NCBI GenBank assembly: GCA_016193585.1
Contig: JACPRW010000004.1
Location: 1-64,000 of the forward strand
Reading direction: 5' to 3'
Length of the DNA stretch: 64,000 nucleotides
Source: Candidatus Aenigmatarchaeota archaeon
GTDB taxonomy: Archaea; Aenigmatarchaeota; Aenigmatarchaeia; GW2011-AR5
Shown here in pieces: positions 23,149 through 30,453 of the stretch. How positions within the stretch are numbered: position 1 is the stretch's first letter; each line of letters opens with the position of its first letter. Made by a program: the position numbers and the translations under genes. The notes beneath the pieces were generated by a model. That model saw nothing but the letters and a program-made list of their open reading frames with translations. It was not told the DNA's origin and ran no database searches.

Positions 23149-24649
23149 TCACTTGCAAACGCCGGTAAGGGCTCGTCGTCCCGATGCCGACGTTGCCTGT
23201 CCAATCCATAGTCATGACTCGTGTATAAGTGACTCCAGGGTCGGCCTGATTCGTGTCCACTTCAAAGCCCAGCTCATCATTCGCATCATTAGCGTCGCCA
23301 GTCCTAATAACTAATGACCTAAACCCTGGTCCTGTAATGTAATTCGTCAAGTCAGTAACATCGCTAAGTGTAATATCATCTATACCTGTTACATTTCCAT
23401 TCAGTTCTACATTTCCGACAACATCTAGAATTGCTGAAGGCACCGTCGTCCCGATGCCGACGTTCCCCGAGCTGCCGTTGATGAACAATAGCTGCGTCCC
23501 GGTCGTGTTCTCGATGCGGAGGGCGCCGAGCGCGTTCGAGCTGTTGATGTGCACGGTGCCGAGCGGGCTGGTCATGTTGAGGCCGATGCCGACCTTCTGG
23601 TTCTCGCCGATGGCAAGGTAGACGCTCTCGTTCGTCTCGAGCGAGACGCCGGCTGAGCCGTTTATTTGGAGCTTGCGGCGCGGCGCGACGGTGCCGATGC
23701 CGACGTTGCCGGAAGTATCAATTGTCACTCTGTCCACCGCATTAGTTTGTATTCGTAATGGATGATTTGATTGCGTTCCCAAATAACCTATGGATGTATC
23801 GCTGAACATCCGAGTATCGGCATTACCGACGCTTCGCCTAATCCTAATTCCCGTTGCTCCGCTATCGAGAACATCAAGAATAGTCCCCGGCGGCACCGCC
23901 GTCCCGATGCCGACGCTGTCGTTGAAGTACGCGCCGCCGAAGTGGGTGACGAAGGCGTTCACCGTGTTCGCCGAGTTGCGCCACTCGGTGAGGTTGACGG
24001 TCTGGCCGGGAAAGCCGCGGACGATGAGCGGCCTCGCGCCGGTGCCGCTCGCATTGATGGTGATGTCCGTGCCGTTGCCGCCGATGAGCAGGGTGTTCGC
24101 ATTCTCGGCGAGCGCCTGCTCGGTCTGGAGCTTCAAAACGCCCGCGCCCGTGGTGAGGAGCGGTATGAAGTCCGTGTTGTTCCACCCGTAGAGCAGCGAC
24201 ACGTTGTTCGGCGTGATGTTCATGCCGTTCGACCAGACGGTGCCGGAGATGTTCGCGTGGCCGACAATCTGGAGCGCCTGGTTGGGCGACCCCGAGATGC
24301 CGATGCCGAGACGGTCGGTCGTGATGTTGCCGGCGTCGATGGACGACGTGCCCAGGTACGACGCGCCGGTCACGTTGAGGGTGCCGTTGACGTGGAGCGT
24401 GTGCTGGGGCGTCGAGGTGCCGATGCCGACGCGGTTGTTGAGCGAATCGACGAAGAGCGTGCCCGTGTCAACGGTGAAGTTGCCGGAGATGTTCGCGCTG
24501 CCGGCGCTGATGTTGAAGAGGTTGATGTCGACCTTCGGCCTGCCGTCGCTCGTCGCGAGCCACGGGATCCACTGCGTCCCGTCCCACACGTAGTTGAGCG
24601 ACACGTTCGTGTCGGCGTGCACGGGCAGGGCGAGGAGCACTGCCATCAT
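23006..24649 (-). CDS. Adhesin, N-terminal part
   Basis: The visible start MMAVLLALPVHADTNVSLNY gives a short signal peptide. In-frame codons upstream (NAKILFLG) extend its hydrophobic core but have no start codon, so the original N-terminus was probably lost in a recombination with adhesin-tail sequence at 24650-24690. The body has repeats (NNRVGIGTSTPQHTLHV, SGNVGIGTVAPRRKLQI, SGNVGIGTTVPSAILDV) and N-x-T/S sequons. It ends out of frame after GTATLDTDTRLQV; correcting one base joins it to 21277-23148. The same break occurs at 30450-30480. Confidence 0.75.
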   Translation of the reverse strand: MMAVLLALPVHADTNVSLNYVWDGTQWIPWLATSDGRPKVDINLFNISAGSANISGNFTVDTGTLFVDSLNNRVGIGTSTPQHTLHVNGTLNVTGASYLGTSSIDAGNITTDRLGIGISGSPNQALQIVGHANISGTVWSNGMNITPNNVSLLYGWNNTDFIPLLTTGAGVLKLQTEQALAENANTLLIGGNGTDITINASGTGARPLIVRGFPGQTVNLTEWRNSANTVNAFVTHFGGAYFNDSVGIGTAVPPGTILDVLDSGATGIRIRRSVGNADTRMFSDTSIGYLGTQSNHPLRIQTNAVDRVTIDTSGNVGIGTVAPRRKLQINGSAGVSLETNESVYLAIGENQKVGIGLNMTSPLGTVHINSSNALGALRIENTTGTQLLFINGSSGNVGIGTTVPSAILDVVGNVELNGNVTGIDDITLSDVTDLTNYITGPGFRSLVIRTGDANDANDELGFEVDTNQADPGVTYTRVMTMDWTGNVGIGTTSPYRRLQVNGTGGALEVNDSVYLAVSGGNVGIGTATLDTDTRLQVDRSTHEYIPC

Positions 24650-24800
24650 GCCAAGGAATAGTATCTTCGCGTTCGTTCATATCACCGTATGCCTGTTTCG
24701 CCAGCCGCAACGCCAGCCCGCCGGGCTCTGTAAGCCCTCTGCCTGCGCAATTGTTCATTGACAGGAGTGCGGCAAAGAGTGAGGCGGGCAGCAACTTTAA
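24650..24800 (-). pseudogene. Adhesin signal-peptide remnant joined to a tail remnant
   Basis: LKLLPASLFAALLSMNNCAG repeats the signal sequence of 16922-17185. LALRLAKQAYGDMNERED then matches the end of the coiled-coil tail at 6616 (GKQAYGAMSERE). The joint fuses a 5' end to a 3' end, consistent with loss of a whole gene between. Confidence 0.5.
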
Positions 24801-24861
24801 GTGAAGTGTTGCTTGTCGCGGATAGTGACAAAGTTAAATAATCACATGAAGAGGTATTACT

Positions 24862-25065
24862 ATGCAATTCACCGTTTTGATCGAGCAGGACGAAGATGGA
24901 ATTTACATAGCTAAAGTCCCAGATATTCAGGGGTGTTACACGCAGGGCAAGACCATCCCGGAAGTTCTGGAGAGGGTCAGGGAAGCCATACAAGTCTGTC
25001 TTGAGGCGGAAGAAGTCGAGTCGCTCAAGTTTATCGGTATCCAGCAAATAGAAGTGAATAAATGA
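24862..25065 (+). CDS. hicB: HicB antitoxin, 67 aa
   Basis: MQFTVLIEQDEDGIYIAKVP, DIQGCYTQGKTIPEVLERVR is the standard HicB half-RNase H fold (V-P-x-x-x-G-C-x-x-x-G-x-T-x-x-E-A). It ends with a 4-base overlap with hicA. A TATA-like GTTAAATAAT lies about 20-30 bp upstream. HicB neutralises HicA by binding it and may repress the operon. Confidence 0.9.
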   Translation: MQFTVLIEQDEDGIYIAKVPDIQGCYTQGKTIPEVLERVREAIQVCLEAEEVESLKFIGIQQIEVNK

Positions 25066-25292
25066 AGCTGGTTCTTGTTTCCGGAAAAAAGATGTGTAAG
25101 ATTCTTGAAAGTCTTGGATTCCAGAAAATTCATCAAGTAGGCAGCCATATCCGTTATGTGCATCCTGACGGCAGGAAGACTGTCGTTCCTGCCCACGGAA
25201 ATGAATCGAGCAACATTCCTCTTCCAAGCGAGATTCTACAGCAGACAAAAATTTCCCGTGTGGAATACGAGAGGCTAAGATTGAATATATAA
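25062..25292 (+). CDS. hicA: HicA mRNA interferase toxin, 76 aa
   Basis: SGKKMCKILESLGFQKIHQV, GSHIRYVHPDGRKTVVPAHG has the GSH-I-R catalytic region (His in GSH) and the VPxHG strand of HicA. Length 76 is normal. It follows hicB with an overlap; many HicAB operons have the toxin first, so this order is the less common one but is also seen. Confidence 0.9.
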   Translation: MKLVLVSGKKMCKILESLGFQKIHQVGSHIRYVHPDGRKTVVPAHGNESSNIPLPSEILQQTKISRVEYERLRLNI

Positions 25293-25294
25293 TT

Positions 25295-25573
25295 TTGCAC
25301 AAGCAGGATATCGTGGAAGCATTTTCTCTTTCAGAAGGGCAGTTCTCATTCACATTGAAGCTGCTGAACGCCACGGTGCAATTCGTCGGGACAGAAGAAT
25401 ACAAGAGGTTTCTTTCAAGAGCAATAAGAGCCTCGCCTGACCCCGATGACATAGACTTCTTTGCGCTGGCCATAAAGCTCGGTTGCCCGCTCTGGCCGGA
25501 AGAGAAAAGACTAAAAAGGCAGCCAAAAGTAAAGGTGCTGTCAGCAGAGGAAGTAGTGGCGCTGTCCGGCTGA
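25295..25573 (+). pseudogene. C-terminal half of a PIN toxin
   Basis: ASPDPDDIDFFALAIKLGCP, LWPEEKRLKRQPKVKVLSAE matches the C-terminal half of the VapC at 6145-6550 (SPDPDDTPYVALALKLRCPIW). The N-terminal strand with the catalytic Asp and the Glu helix are missing; the fragment begins three bases after hicA stops. It is a decayed toxin, possibly truncated when hicBA arrived. Confidence 0.7.
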
Positions 25574-25719
25574 TTGCCCGGCAAACAGGTGCCGGATCTA
25601 ATCCAAACTCCAATTAAAATATGTAGTGGCAACGTACGAGCTATCCCACGAATTTCATAGCCTGCGCAAAGGCAGCCGCGATATGATTTAAATATCCGCA
25701 TGCAAGAGTAGATAGAGTT

Positions 25720-25986
25720 GTGATGCCTATGGAAAAGGATTTCATGAAGAGGATTGTAGTGGACCCAAAGATCATGGTAGGCAAGCCTATAATCAAGGGA
25801 ACCCGGATCACCGTGGAAGCCATCGTCCGCAGGGCCGCTCAAGGCATGACGTTTGATGAAATACTCGAAGATTATCCTTACATCACCAAGGAAGACATCA
25901 AGGCCGCTCTCTTCTATGCCGAAAGGCTCGTCGCTGGCGAAGAGATATTCCCGGTAATTGTCGATAAGCATGCGGTTTCTCGTTGA
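25720..25986 (+). CDS. DUF433 antitoxin, 88 aa
   Basis: KRIVVDPKIMVGKPIIKGTR, ITVEAIVRRAAQGMTFDEIL, EDYPYITKEDIKAALFYAER is a clear DUF433 sequence (P-x-I-x-x-G-x-P-x-I-x-G-T-R, then Y-P-x-L-T/I-x-x-D-I-x-A-A-L). It forms a winged-helix-like DNA-binding module. It overlaps the DUF5615 toxin start by about 17 bases. Confidence 0.9.
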   Translation: MMPMEKDFMKRIVVDPKIMVGKPIIKGTRITVEAIVRRAAQGMTFDEILEDYPYITKEDIKAALFYAERLVAGEEIFPVIVDKHAVSR

Positions 25987-26311
25987 TGAAGATTTGGGCA
26001 AAAGACTTTCAAATGTCCTGAACAGGCATGGGTATGAAGCTTTGTTTGTAGGCGACCTGATGCGCAGCTCTCCTGATGACAAGATTCTTGAATTCGCCGA
26101 GAAGGAAAATCTCATACTAGTGACGGGTGATAAAGATTTTGGCGAGCTTATTTTTAGGATGAAGAAATTGTCAAAAGGCGTTATTCTGTTCAGGGCATTA
26201 ACAACAGATCCGGAAAAGTTATTTGAACTGGCAAAAAGCGTGCTGGACAAATCCATCGGCAAGTTCATAGTGGTTGAAGAGGACCGCATCAGGGTAAGAA
26301 AACTGGCATGA
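25970..26311 (+). CDS. DUF5615 PIN-like toxin, 113 aa
   Basis: The start MRFLVDEDLGKRLSNVLNRH is the usual one for this family: the VDED motif holds the catalytic acids. SSPDDKILEFAEKENLILVT, GDKDFGELIF carry the D-x-x-I and TGD-K-D-F motifs. It pairs with DUF433 in many archaea and bacteria. All expected acidic residues are present. Confidence 0.9.
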   Translation: MRFLVDEDLGKRLSNVLNRHGYEALFVGDLMRSSPDDKILEFAEKENLILVTGDKDFGELIFRMKKLSKGVILFRALTTDPEKLFELAKSVLDKSIGKFIVVEEDRIRVRKLA

Positions 26312-26388
26312 CGCCCGACAGCATCTTCATAGCCTGCGCCAATGCAGCAAACGTTCTCGTCACCGACGGCAAAAAGACCGCGCCATGA
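26308..26388 (+). pseudogene. PIN toxin remnant
   Basis: MTPDSIFIACANAANVLVTD, GKKTAP is the C-terminal Asp helix and TD strand of a PIN domain and nothing more. A similar scrap (PTNFIACAKAAA) is near 25645-25680. Its ATG overlaps the stop of the DUF5615 gene, but the protein would be too short to work. Confidence 0.5.
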
Positions 26389-26514
26389 GTCAAGGCAGGC
26401 GTGAGTCCCAAACTGCTCCGTGACATGACGTAATTGTCCCGCGCGCGCCACTGCCATTCGCTGGCATATCATTTTTCCCATCTCACGAGTTTCTTTAGTG
26501 AAAACACGACGTTC

Positions 26515-26725
26515 ATCGTTTTTCAGGTTTGCCCGGAAACCCGTGGGCTGCAAAGAACCGCAGGTTCTTTGGGCTCTCAGGGAGCTTCGCTCGCTGCAGT
26601 CATGATGGTGCAGTAGGCGAATGCCGGATTCGCCTGATGCCGCGAAATGCCCGGCTTTCCCGGATGTTGTGCCGTAATCACTGAAATTTTCGAAACCTTT
26701 CGTTTTCATCGTTTCCCACCATGCT
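26515..26725. repeat. Palindrome-rich block, copy 2
   Basis: Nearly identical to 19615-19835, including the hairpins GGCGAAT/ATTCGCC, CGGGTTT/AAACCCG and AGAACC/GGTTCT. It lies directly 3' of an adhesin tail remnant, as copy 1 does. Confidence 0.7.
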
Positions 26726-26860
26726 CCAATGCCGCCGCTCCCGCCCTCAGTTCCTTGTTCTCCTCATCCAGCTCCTGCGCCGCCGTGGCGGGCGTCCACG
26801 GCGACAGCTCCGACGCCTGGTAGTAGCCGTCGTCGACAGGTCACTGCTGTCGAGCCTTCA
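26725..26860 (-). pseudogene. Adhesin coiled-coil tail fragment
   Basis: DDGYYQASELSPWTPATAAQ, ELDEENKELRAGAAALEHGG, then a stop. It is another isolated copy of the constant tail, with no repeat domain upstream; the degenerate hepT-like gene adjoins it. Confidence 0.6.
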
Positions 26861-26880
26861 ACCGCCATAGCGGATGTCAC

Positions 26881-27223
26881 TTTTTTGCCTCCTCGGTGAG
26901 CATGCCTGATAGCTGCTGCTTCAATACGGGTAAATCACTCTTGATAATATCCCATGTTAAATTGAGGTCTACGCCGAAGTATTCGTGAATCAGAACGTCC
27001 CGTAATCCGGCTATCTTCTTCCATTCCACATCAGCGTGCTTCTTCGTGAAGTCCGGAGGCAGTTCTTGACCGCCTCTCCGATTATTTCCAGTCGCCTGAG
27101 CACCGCATCCTGCACCTGGACGGCATGCATGAAATCAGCTTTTGGCATGTTTCGTGTGAATTCTTCGATTCGTTCGATTGACTCAAGGATGTGCCGCAGG
27201 AAAATACGCTCATCTTTCTTCGT
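26881..27223 (-). pseudogene. HepT-like DUF86 HEPN protein, frameshifted
   Basis: DERIFLRHILESIERIEEFT, QDAVLRRLEIIGEAVKN, then after a one-base slip LPPDFTKKHADVEWKKIAGL, RDVLIHEYFGVDLNLTWDII. RDVLIHEYF is the R-x4-H-x-Y active site of HepT RNases. The likely start codon reads ACG instead of ATG. Two defects suggest a pseudogene, though a single sequencing error could explain the slip. It lies downstream of and adjacent to its MNT partner. Confidence 0.7.
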
Positions 27224-27563
27224 ATATTCTCACCTCTTCTTTGAGGATGGTGTCTCTCAGGAGGGGGTGCAGGGAGTGGTACGTGAGCACATCAACTTTC
27301 TTGTTCAGTTTCTTTTCCAGGTCGAGTTTGAGTCCCACCAAATCAAGCAGGCTCTTGTTTCCTTTGAACTCAATGAGGATATCGATATCGCTGCTCTTGG
27401 TGGCTTCGCCCCGCACGACAGAGCCAAACATACCTGCCCGTACCACATCGTTGCGCTTGAGAATGGGTATAATCTCCTGTGTGAGTGCACGTAGGTGCAC
27501 GTCTCGTGCTTGCTTCGTCATTACCATCACCTCTGCAACTGCCATTTTGCCGCCTTTTCTCAC
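27210..27563 (-). CDS. MntA-like nucleotidyltransferase antitoxin, 117 aa
   Basis: RAGMFGSVVRGEATKSSDID, ILIEFKGNKSLLDLVGLKLD. The GSVVRGEA-x5-DID motif is the GS-x10-DxD signature of MNT proteins that pair with DUF86/HepT. A start at MVMTKQARDV is also possible. In known pairs MntA inactivates HepT by adding AMP residues to the toxin tyrosine. The partner here is damaged. Confidence 0.85.
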   Translation of the reverse strand: MRKGGKMAVAEVMVMTKQARDVHLRALTQEIIPILKRNDVVRAGMFGSVVRGEATKSSDIDILIEFKGNKSLLDLVGLKLDLEKKLNKKVDVLTYHSLHPLLRDTILKEEVRIYEER

Positions 27564-27856
27564 TTCAGCTCCAGCGCCGAAATTCTTGCCTCAAACTCTG
27601 AATTCTTTGCCTTCAGTGCGTCGTTTTCGGCTTTCATCTCCTGCGCCGCCGTAGCGGGCGTCCACTGCGACAGCTCCGGGACCTGGCAGTAGCCGTCGTC
27701 GCCGAATCTTTCCATGGGTACGTCAATCTTTGTAATCATGTCGGTTATCAGGGTGACCGCCGCGGTGAGCTTCTGCCTCGACATGTCCTTCGAGTCGTAC
27801 ATGTTGCCGTATTGCCCCCTGTCTCTGCTATAGCTGCCGTATGTCATTTGATTCAT
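27560..27856 (-). CDS. Small protein fused to an adhesin tail, 98 aa
   Basis: The first 47 residues (MNQMTYGSYSRDRGQYGNMY, then SRQKLTAAVTLITDMITKID) are not recognised; they begin with an ATGA overlap on the upstream MNT gene, so translation could be coupled. From DDGYCQVPELSQWTPATAAQ onwards the protein is the constant adhesin tail. Probably a recombination product; the N-terminal piece could be the remains of a fourth operon gene. Confidence 0.45.
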   Translation of the reverse strand: MNQMTYGSYSRDRGQYGNMYDSKDMSRQKLTAAVTLITDMITKIDVPMERFGDDGYCQVPELSQWTPATAAQEMKAENDALKAKNSEFEARISALELK

Positions 27857-28179
27857 ACCTCAACGCCGTGCTTGACGGCATCTCTTACAATCGTTATTCC
27901 TTTCGACTTTGCCCTGAATTCCTCAGGCGTGTAGCACAGGAAGTCGACGGGCTTGTTTTTTTTCTGGGCGATATGCCATTCCTTTGAGAGTGCAGACATG
28001 AAGACCGCCCGCTTTTTCACATTTTTTGAGACGACAAGCAGGTCTATATCACTCCCTTCCCTGGTCTTGCCAGTAGCTTGCGAGCCGAAAAGTATTATCT
28101 TGTCTATAGCAAATTTACCGGCCGCCTTTTTCTTGAAATCCTTGGCCAGTTTTATTGCTTCAGGGTTTGCTTTGCCCAT
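27853..28179 (-). CDS. MNT nucleotidyltransferase, 108 aa
   Basis: AIDKIILFGSQATGKTREGS, DIDLLVVSKNVKK contains the GSQATG-x5-DID signature. Third gene of a minus-strand operon (CopG-like, HEPN, MNT) with short overlaps between successive genes. Probably the antitoxin or modifying enzyme of the HEPN protein. Confidence 0.85.
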   Translation of the reverse strand: MGKANPEAIKLAKDFKKKAAGKFAIDKIILFGSQATGKTREGSDIDLLVVSKNVKKRAVFMSALSKEWHIAQKKNKPVDFLCYTPEEFRAKSKGITIVRDAVKHGVEV

Positions 28180-28517
28180 GTTAACACCTTCCTCGAGCTC
28201 TTCAGCAGAGATTTCGCAGTTTTTTCGTCTGTTTTATCTTCCGAATCCGGATAGCGAGTAATAGTATAATAAGGATTTACAGAAGCGCAGCTTTCAACGA
28301 CGCTCTCGGGTGCGCTGACGCTTTTCGCAAGTGTCAATAGGTCATGAATCCTGTCAAACCTGCCGAGTCTTTCTATCTGGACGGCCTTGAGCGATTTTTC
28401 AGCTGCCTGCTGTGCGAAAAACACGGCAGCATTCAGTTTTTTGCCCTTCAGATTGTAGCGTGCTGTTTCAATGTCCTCCTTCGCCTTCTTCAGCCACGCT
28501 TTTGTTTCGTTTTTCAT
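28152..28517 (-). CDS. HEPN-domain protein, 121 aa
   Basis: ETKAWLKKAKEDIETARYNL, NAAVFFAQQAAEKSLKAVQI, RFDRIHDLLTLAKSV is a standard HEPN sequence. RFDRIHDL includes R-x4-H, the RNase active site, and FFAQQAAEKSLKA is the family core. It overlaps the MNT gene by 28 bases and the upstream CopG-like gene by four. Confidence 0.88.
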   Translation of the reverse strand: MKNETKAWLKKAKEDIETARYNLKGKKLNAAVFFAQQAAEKSLKAVQIERLGRFDRIHDLLTLAKSVSAPESVVESCASVNPYYTITRYPDSEDKTDEKTAKSLLKSSRKVLTWAKQTLKQ

Positions 28518-28762
28518 GCTTCGTCCCTTATTTCCCTGACGGTTTCAGACAAGGTTTTGCCGGATTTCTTCGTGGCTCGTGATGTGATCTTTCTTACTTC
28601 TTCCTTGGTGCCAGCCTTGTCGCCATACTTCAGCGCAAGCTGGCGTATCGCGTCCCGCACGACCTCGGACTGCGACTTGTACATGCCGCTCTTCACGAGC
28701 TCTTCGGCTATCCGCTTTATCTCTTCTGTCACGTCTGCGCTCATGATTACCACATTATTCAC
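28514..28762 (-). CDS. Ribbon-helix-helix (CopG-like) regulator, 82 aa
   Basis: SADVTEEIKRIAEELVKSGM, YKSQSEVVRDAIRQLALKYG is a textbook RHH domain (S-E-V-V-R-D-A-I-R), followed by a charged tail. As first gene of the operon with HEPN and MNT genes it probably represses their promoter. A three-gene RHH-HEPN-MNT layout is richer than the usual two-gene module. Confidence 0.85.
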   Translation of the reverse strand: MNNVVIMSADVTEEIKRIAEELVKSGMYKSQSEVVRDAIRQLALKYGDKAGTKEEVRKITSRATKKSGKTLSETVREIRDEA

Positions 28763-28864
28763 CTCATAGTTTCTATTAGCCCGCTAATATTTAAGCCTCT
28801 TTTCCATGCCCCGCATTCCGCGATGGAAAAGCCCCGGATTTTTCCGGAATCCAGGGTTCCCGAA

Positions 28865-28985
28865 ATGTGCAGAGAGCAAAGCTTTCTGACATCTAAGAAA
28901 TGCTTTGAGCATTTCTGGATGTTGAAAACCAAAGGTTTTCAAACATGCCAAAGAAACTGTGTTTCTTTGGGCATATCCGGGACAT
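28865..28985. repeat. Multi-branched palindrome block, long copy
   Basis: Same architecture as 9222-9352 with a mismatch in the first hairpin (AGAGAGC against GCTTTCT). It lies 3' of the adhesin tail at 29027. Confidence 0.8.
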
Positions 28986-29026
28986 GGACTCCCTCCCGCT
29001 TCTTACGGAATGCTGCCTCTATTCGC

Positions 29027-29195
29027 CTCCATTGCCCAATATTTTGACTTCCTGCTTCAGCATCTCAATGTCGGACTTCAATGTCCTGTTCTCTTCCTTG
29101 ATGGCATCATTTTCCTCGTCCAGCTCCTGCGCCGCCGTGACGGGCGTCCACTGCGACAGCTCCGGGACCTGGCAGTAGCCGTCGTCGCCAGCTTG
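29027..29195 (-). pseudogene. Adhesin coiled-coil tail after the 29215 adhesin
   Basis: DDGYCQVPELSQWTPVTAAQ, ELDEENDAIKEENRTLKSDI, EMLKQEVKILGNGGE, then a stop. It follows the stop of the 29215-30453 adhesin by about 20 bases, in another frame. The constant tail is intact but disconnected. Confidence 0.65.
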
Positions 29196-29214
29196 AAAAC
29201 CTTGATATCATTCC

Positions 29215-30453
29215 TCAGTCTCCTCCAATCTTCATATAATATACTCTCCACCCGTCAAGTACTTCGCTCGCCGTGTCGTCGGTCATGGTATAGGTTACGG
29301 TATGGTCACCTGTGCCTGATAGGCTCACGGAATGCGTAACATCAGCAGCACCGGTGTCTGCAATTGTTGCAGAGTAAACATTGGAAGATGCACCGCCAAC
29401 AAGATACGATGATATTCTGCCATGGTCATTGCCATTTGTCCACGAATACAAGTAAACAACCCCAATCTCATTAGCATCTATTTTAAAAGACCCGCTTGCA
29501 TCGCCCGTTCCGCTTGCAATGAGGTTGCCGAACCCGCCGGTTCCCGAGTTAGGGTCGCTGGTTATCCTGCCGGTAAAGTTGATGCTCCCCGCAACATCGA
29601 GTGCCTGGTTAGGGGTCGTGTCGCCGATGCCGACGTTGCCGCTTCCTTTAATTGTGACTGTATTCTTCCAGCTTCCCGTTGAATCGACAATATCAAAAGC
29701 CAAAGTGGCCCCGTTATTTTGAAAAGTATCTGTATATCCCCAATTTATATTTGCCGTGCTATAATCAAGGACTTGACCAGTATACCTACTTTCCATATAA
29801 ATCATATCTCTCACAGTGGTGCTCCAAGTTTTAGCAGTGCTGTCATCGAGTTGTAATTGAGTAACCTCTCCAGACCCATCTTTTTGAATATGCAGCGGAG
29901 CCGCTGGAGTCCCCGTCCCAATCCCGACTCTGCCTGCCGCGCTATTGACGTAGAGGGTGCTGCCGCCGACGCTCAGGTTGTGCTGGACCGTGAGGTTGCG
30001 CTGGACCGTGAGGTTCTCGGTGATGGTCATGTTGCCGGCGACGTGCAGCCGTTCTGAAGGGCTCGTGGTCCCGATGCCGAGGTTGCCGTCAGTATTTATT
30101 ACCATACGGTATTGTGCCGCAGTAATATCGTAAAACACCAAAGCATCAGACGTGGTGCCATCCGCCGCAATATTCCATGACCTTGCATCGTTCTTTAGAT
30201 CAATACCTGGGTACGAATCAGCAACTGTACTTTGTATAGTCAAACCTGCGGTTCCCGCCCCAGATGTACTGTAGATATGTAGCATATCCCCCGGCCCCGT
30301 CGTCCCGATGCCGACGTTGCCGGTGGATTTCACGAAAGTCATCACAGTTACATCCGGATCAGGCTGAAAATCAACGATTTTGAATTTGTCGCTGTCCAGT
30401 CCATCTACCTGAATGCCCCATGTCTGTGCATCATTAACAAGGGATATATTCAT
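29215..30453 (-). CDS. Adhesin, C-terminal part, 412 aa
   Basis: The start ATG (MNISLVNDAQTWGIQVDGL) lies inside sequence shared with 21277-23148. Repeats (TGNVGIGTTGPGDMLHI, DGNLGIGTTSPSERLHV, SGNVGIGDTTPNQALDV) lead to a C-terminal beta domain (FKIDANEIGVVYLYSWT ... WRVYYMKIGGD) unlike the S74 domain of its relative. So two genes with the same N-terminal repeats carry different C-termini. As read it lacks a signal peptide and would depend on the upstream frame 30450-30998. Confidence 0.7.
   Translation of the reverse strand: MNISLVNDAQTWGIQVDGLDSDKFKIVDFQPDPDVTVMTFVKSTGNVGIGTTGPGDMLHIYSTSGAGTAGLTIQSTVADSYPGIDLKNDARSWNIAADGTTSDALVFYDITAAQYRMVINTDGNLGIGTTSPSERLHVAGNMTITENLTVQRNLTVQHNLSVGGSTLYVNSAAGRVGIGTGTPAAPLHIQKDGSGEVTQLQLDDSTAKTWSTTVRDMIYMESRYTGQVLDYSTANINWGYTDTFQNNGATLAFDIVDSTGSWKNTVTIKGSGNVGIGDTTPNQALDVAGSINFTGRITSDPNSGTGGFGNLIASGTGDASGSFKIDANEIGVVYLYSWTNGNDHGRISSYLVGGASSNVYSATIADTGAADVTHSVSLSGTGDHTVTYTMTDDTASEVLDGWRVYYMKIGGD

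Noticed and set aside
24682-26709. A 675-codon open frame on the minus strand
   Set aside because: It is antisense to hicBA and DUF433/DUF5615, which have clear family motifs on the plus strand.
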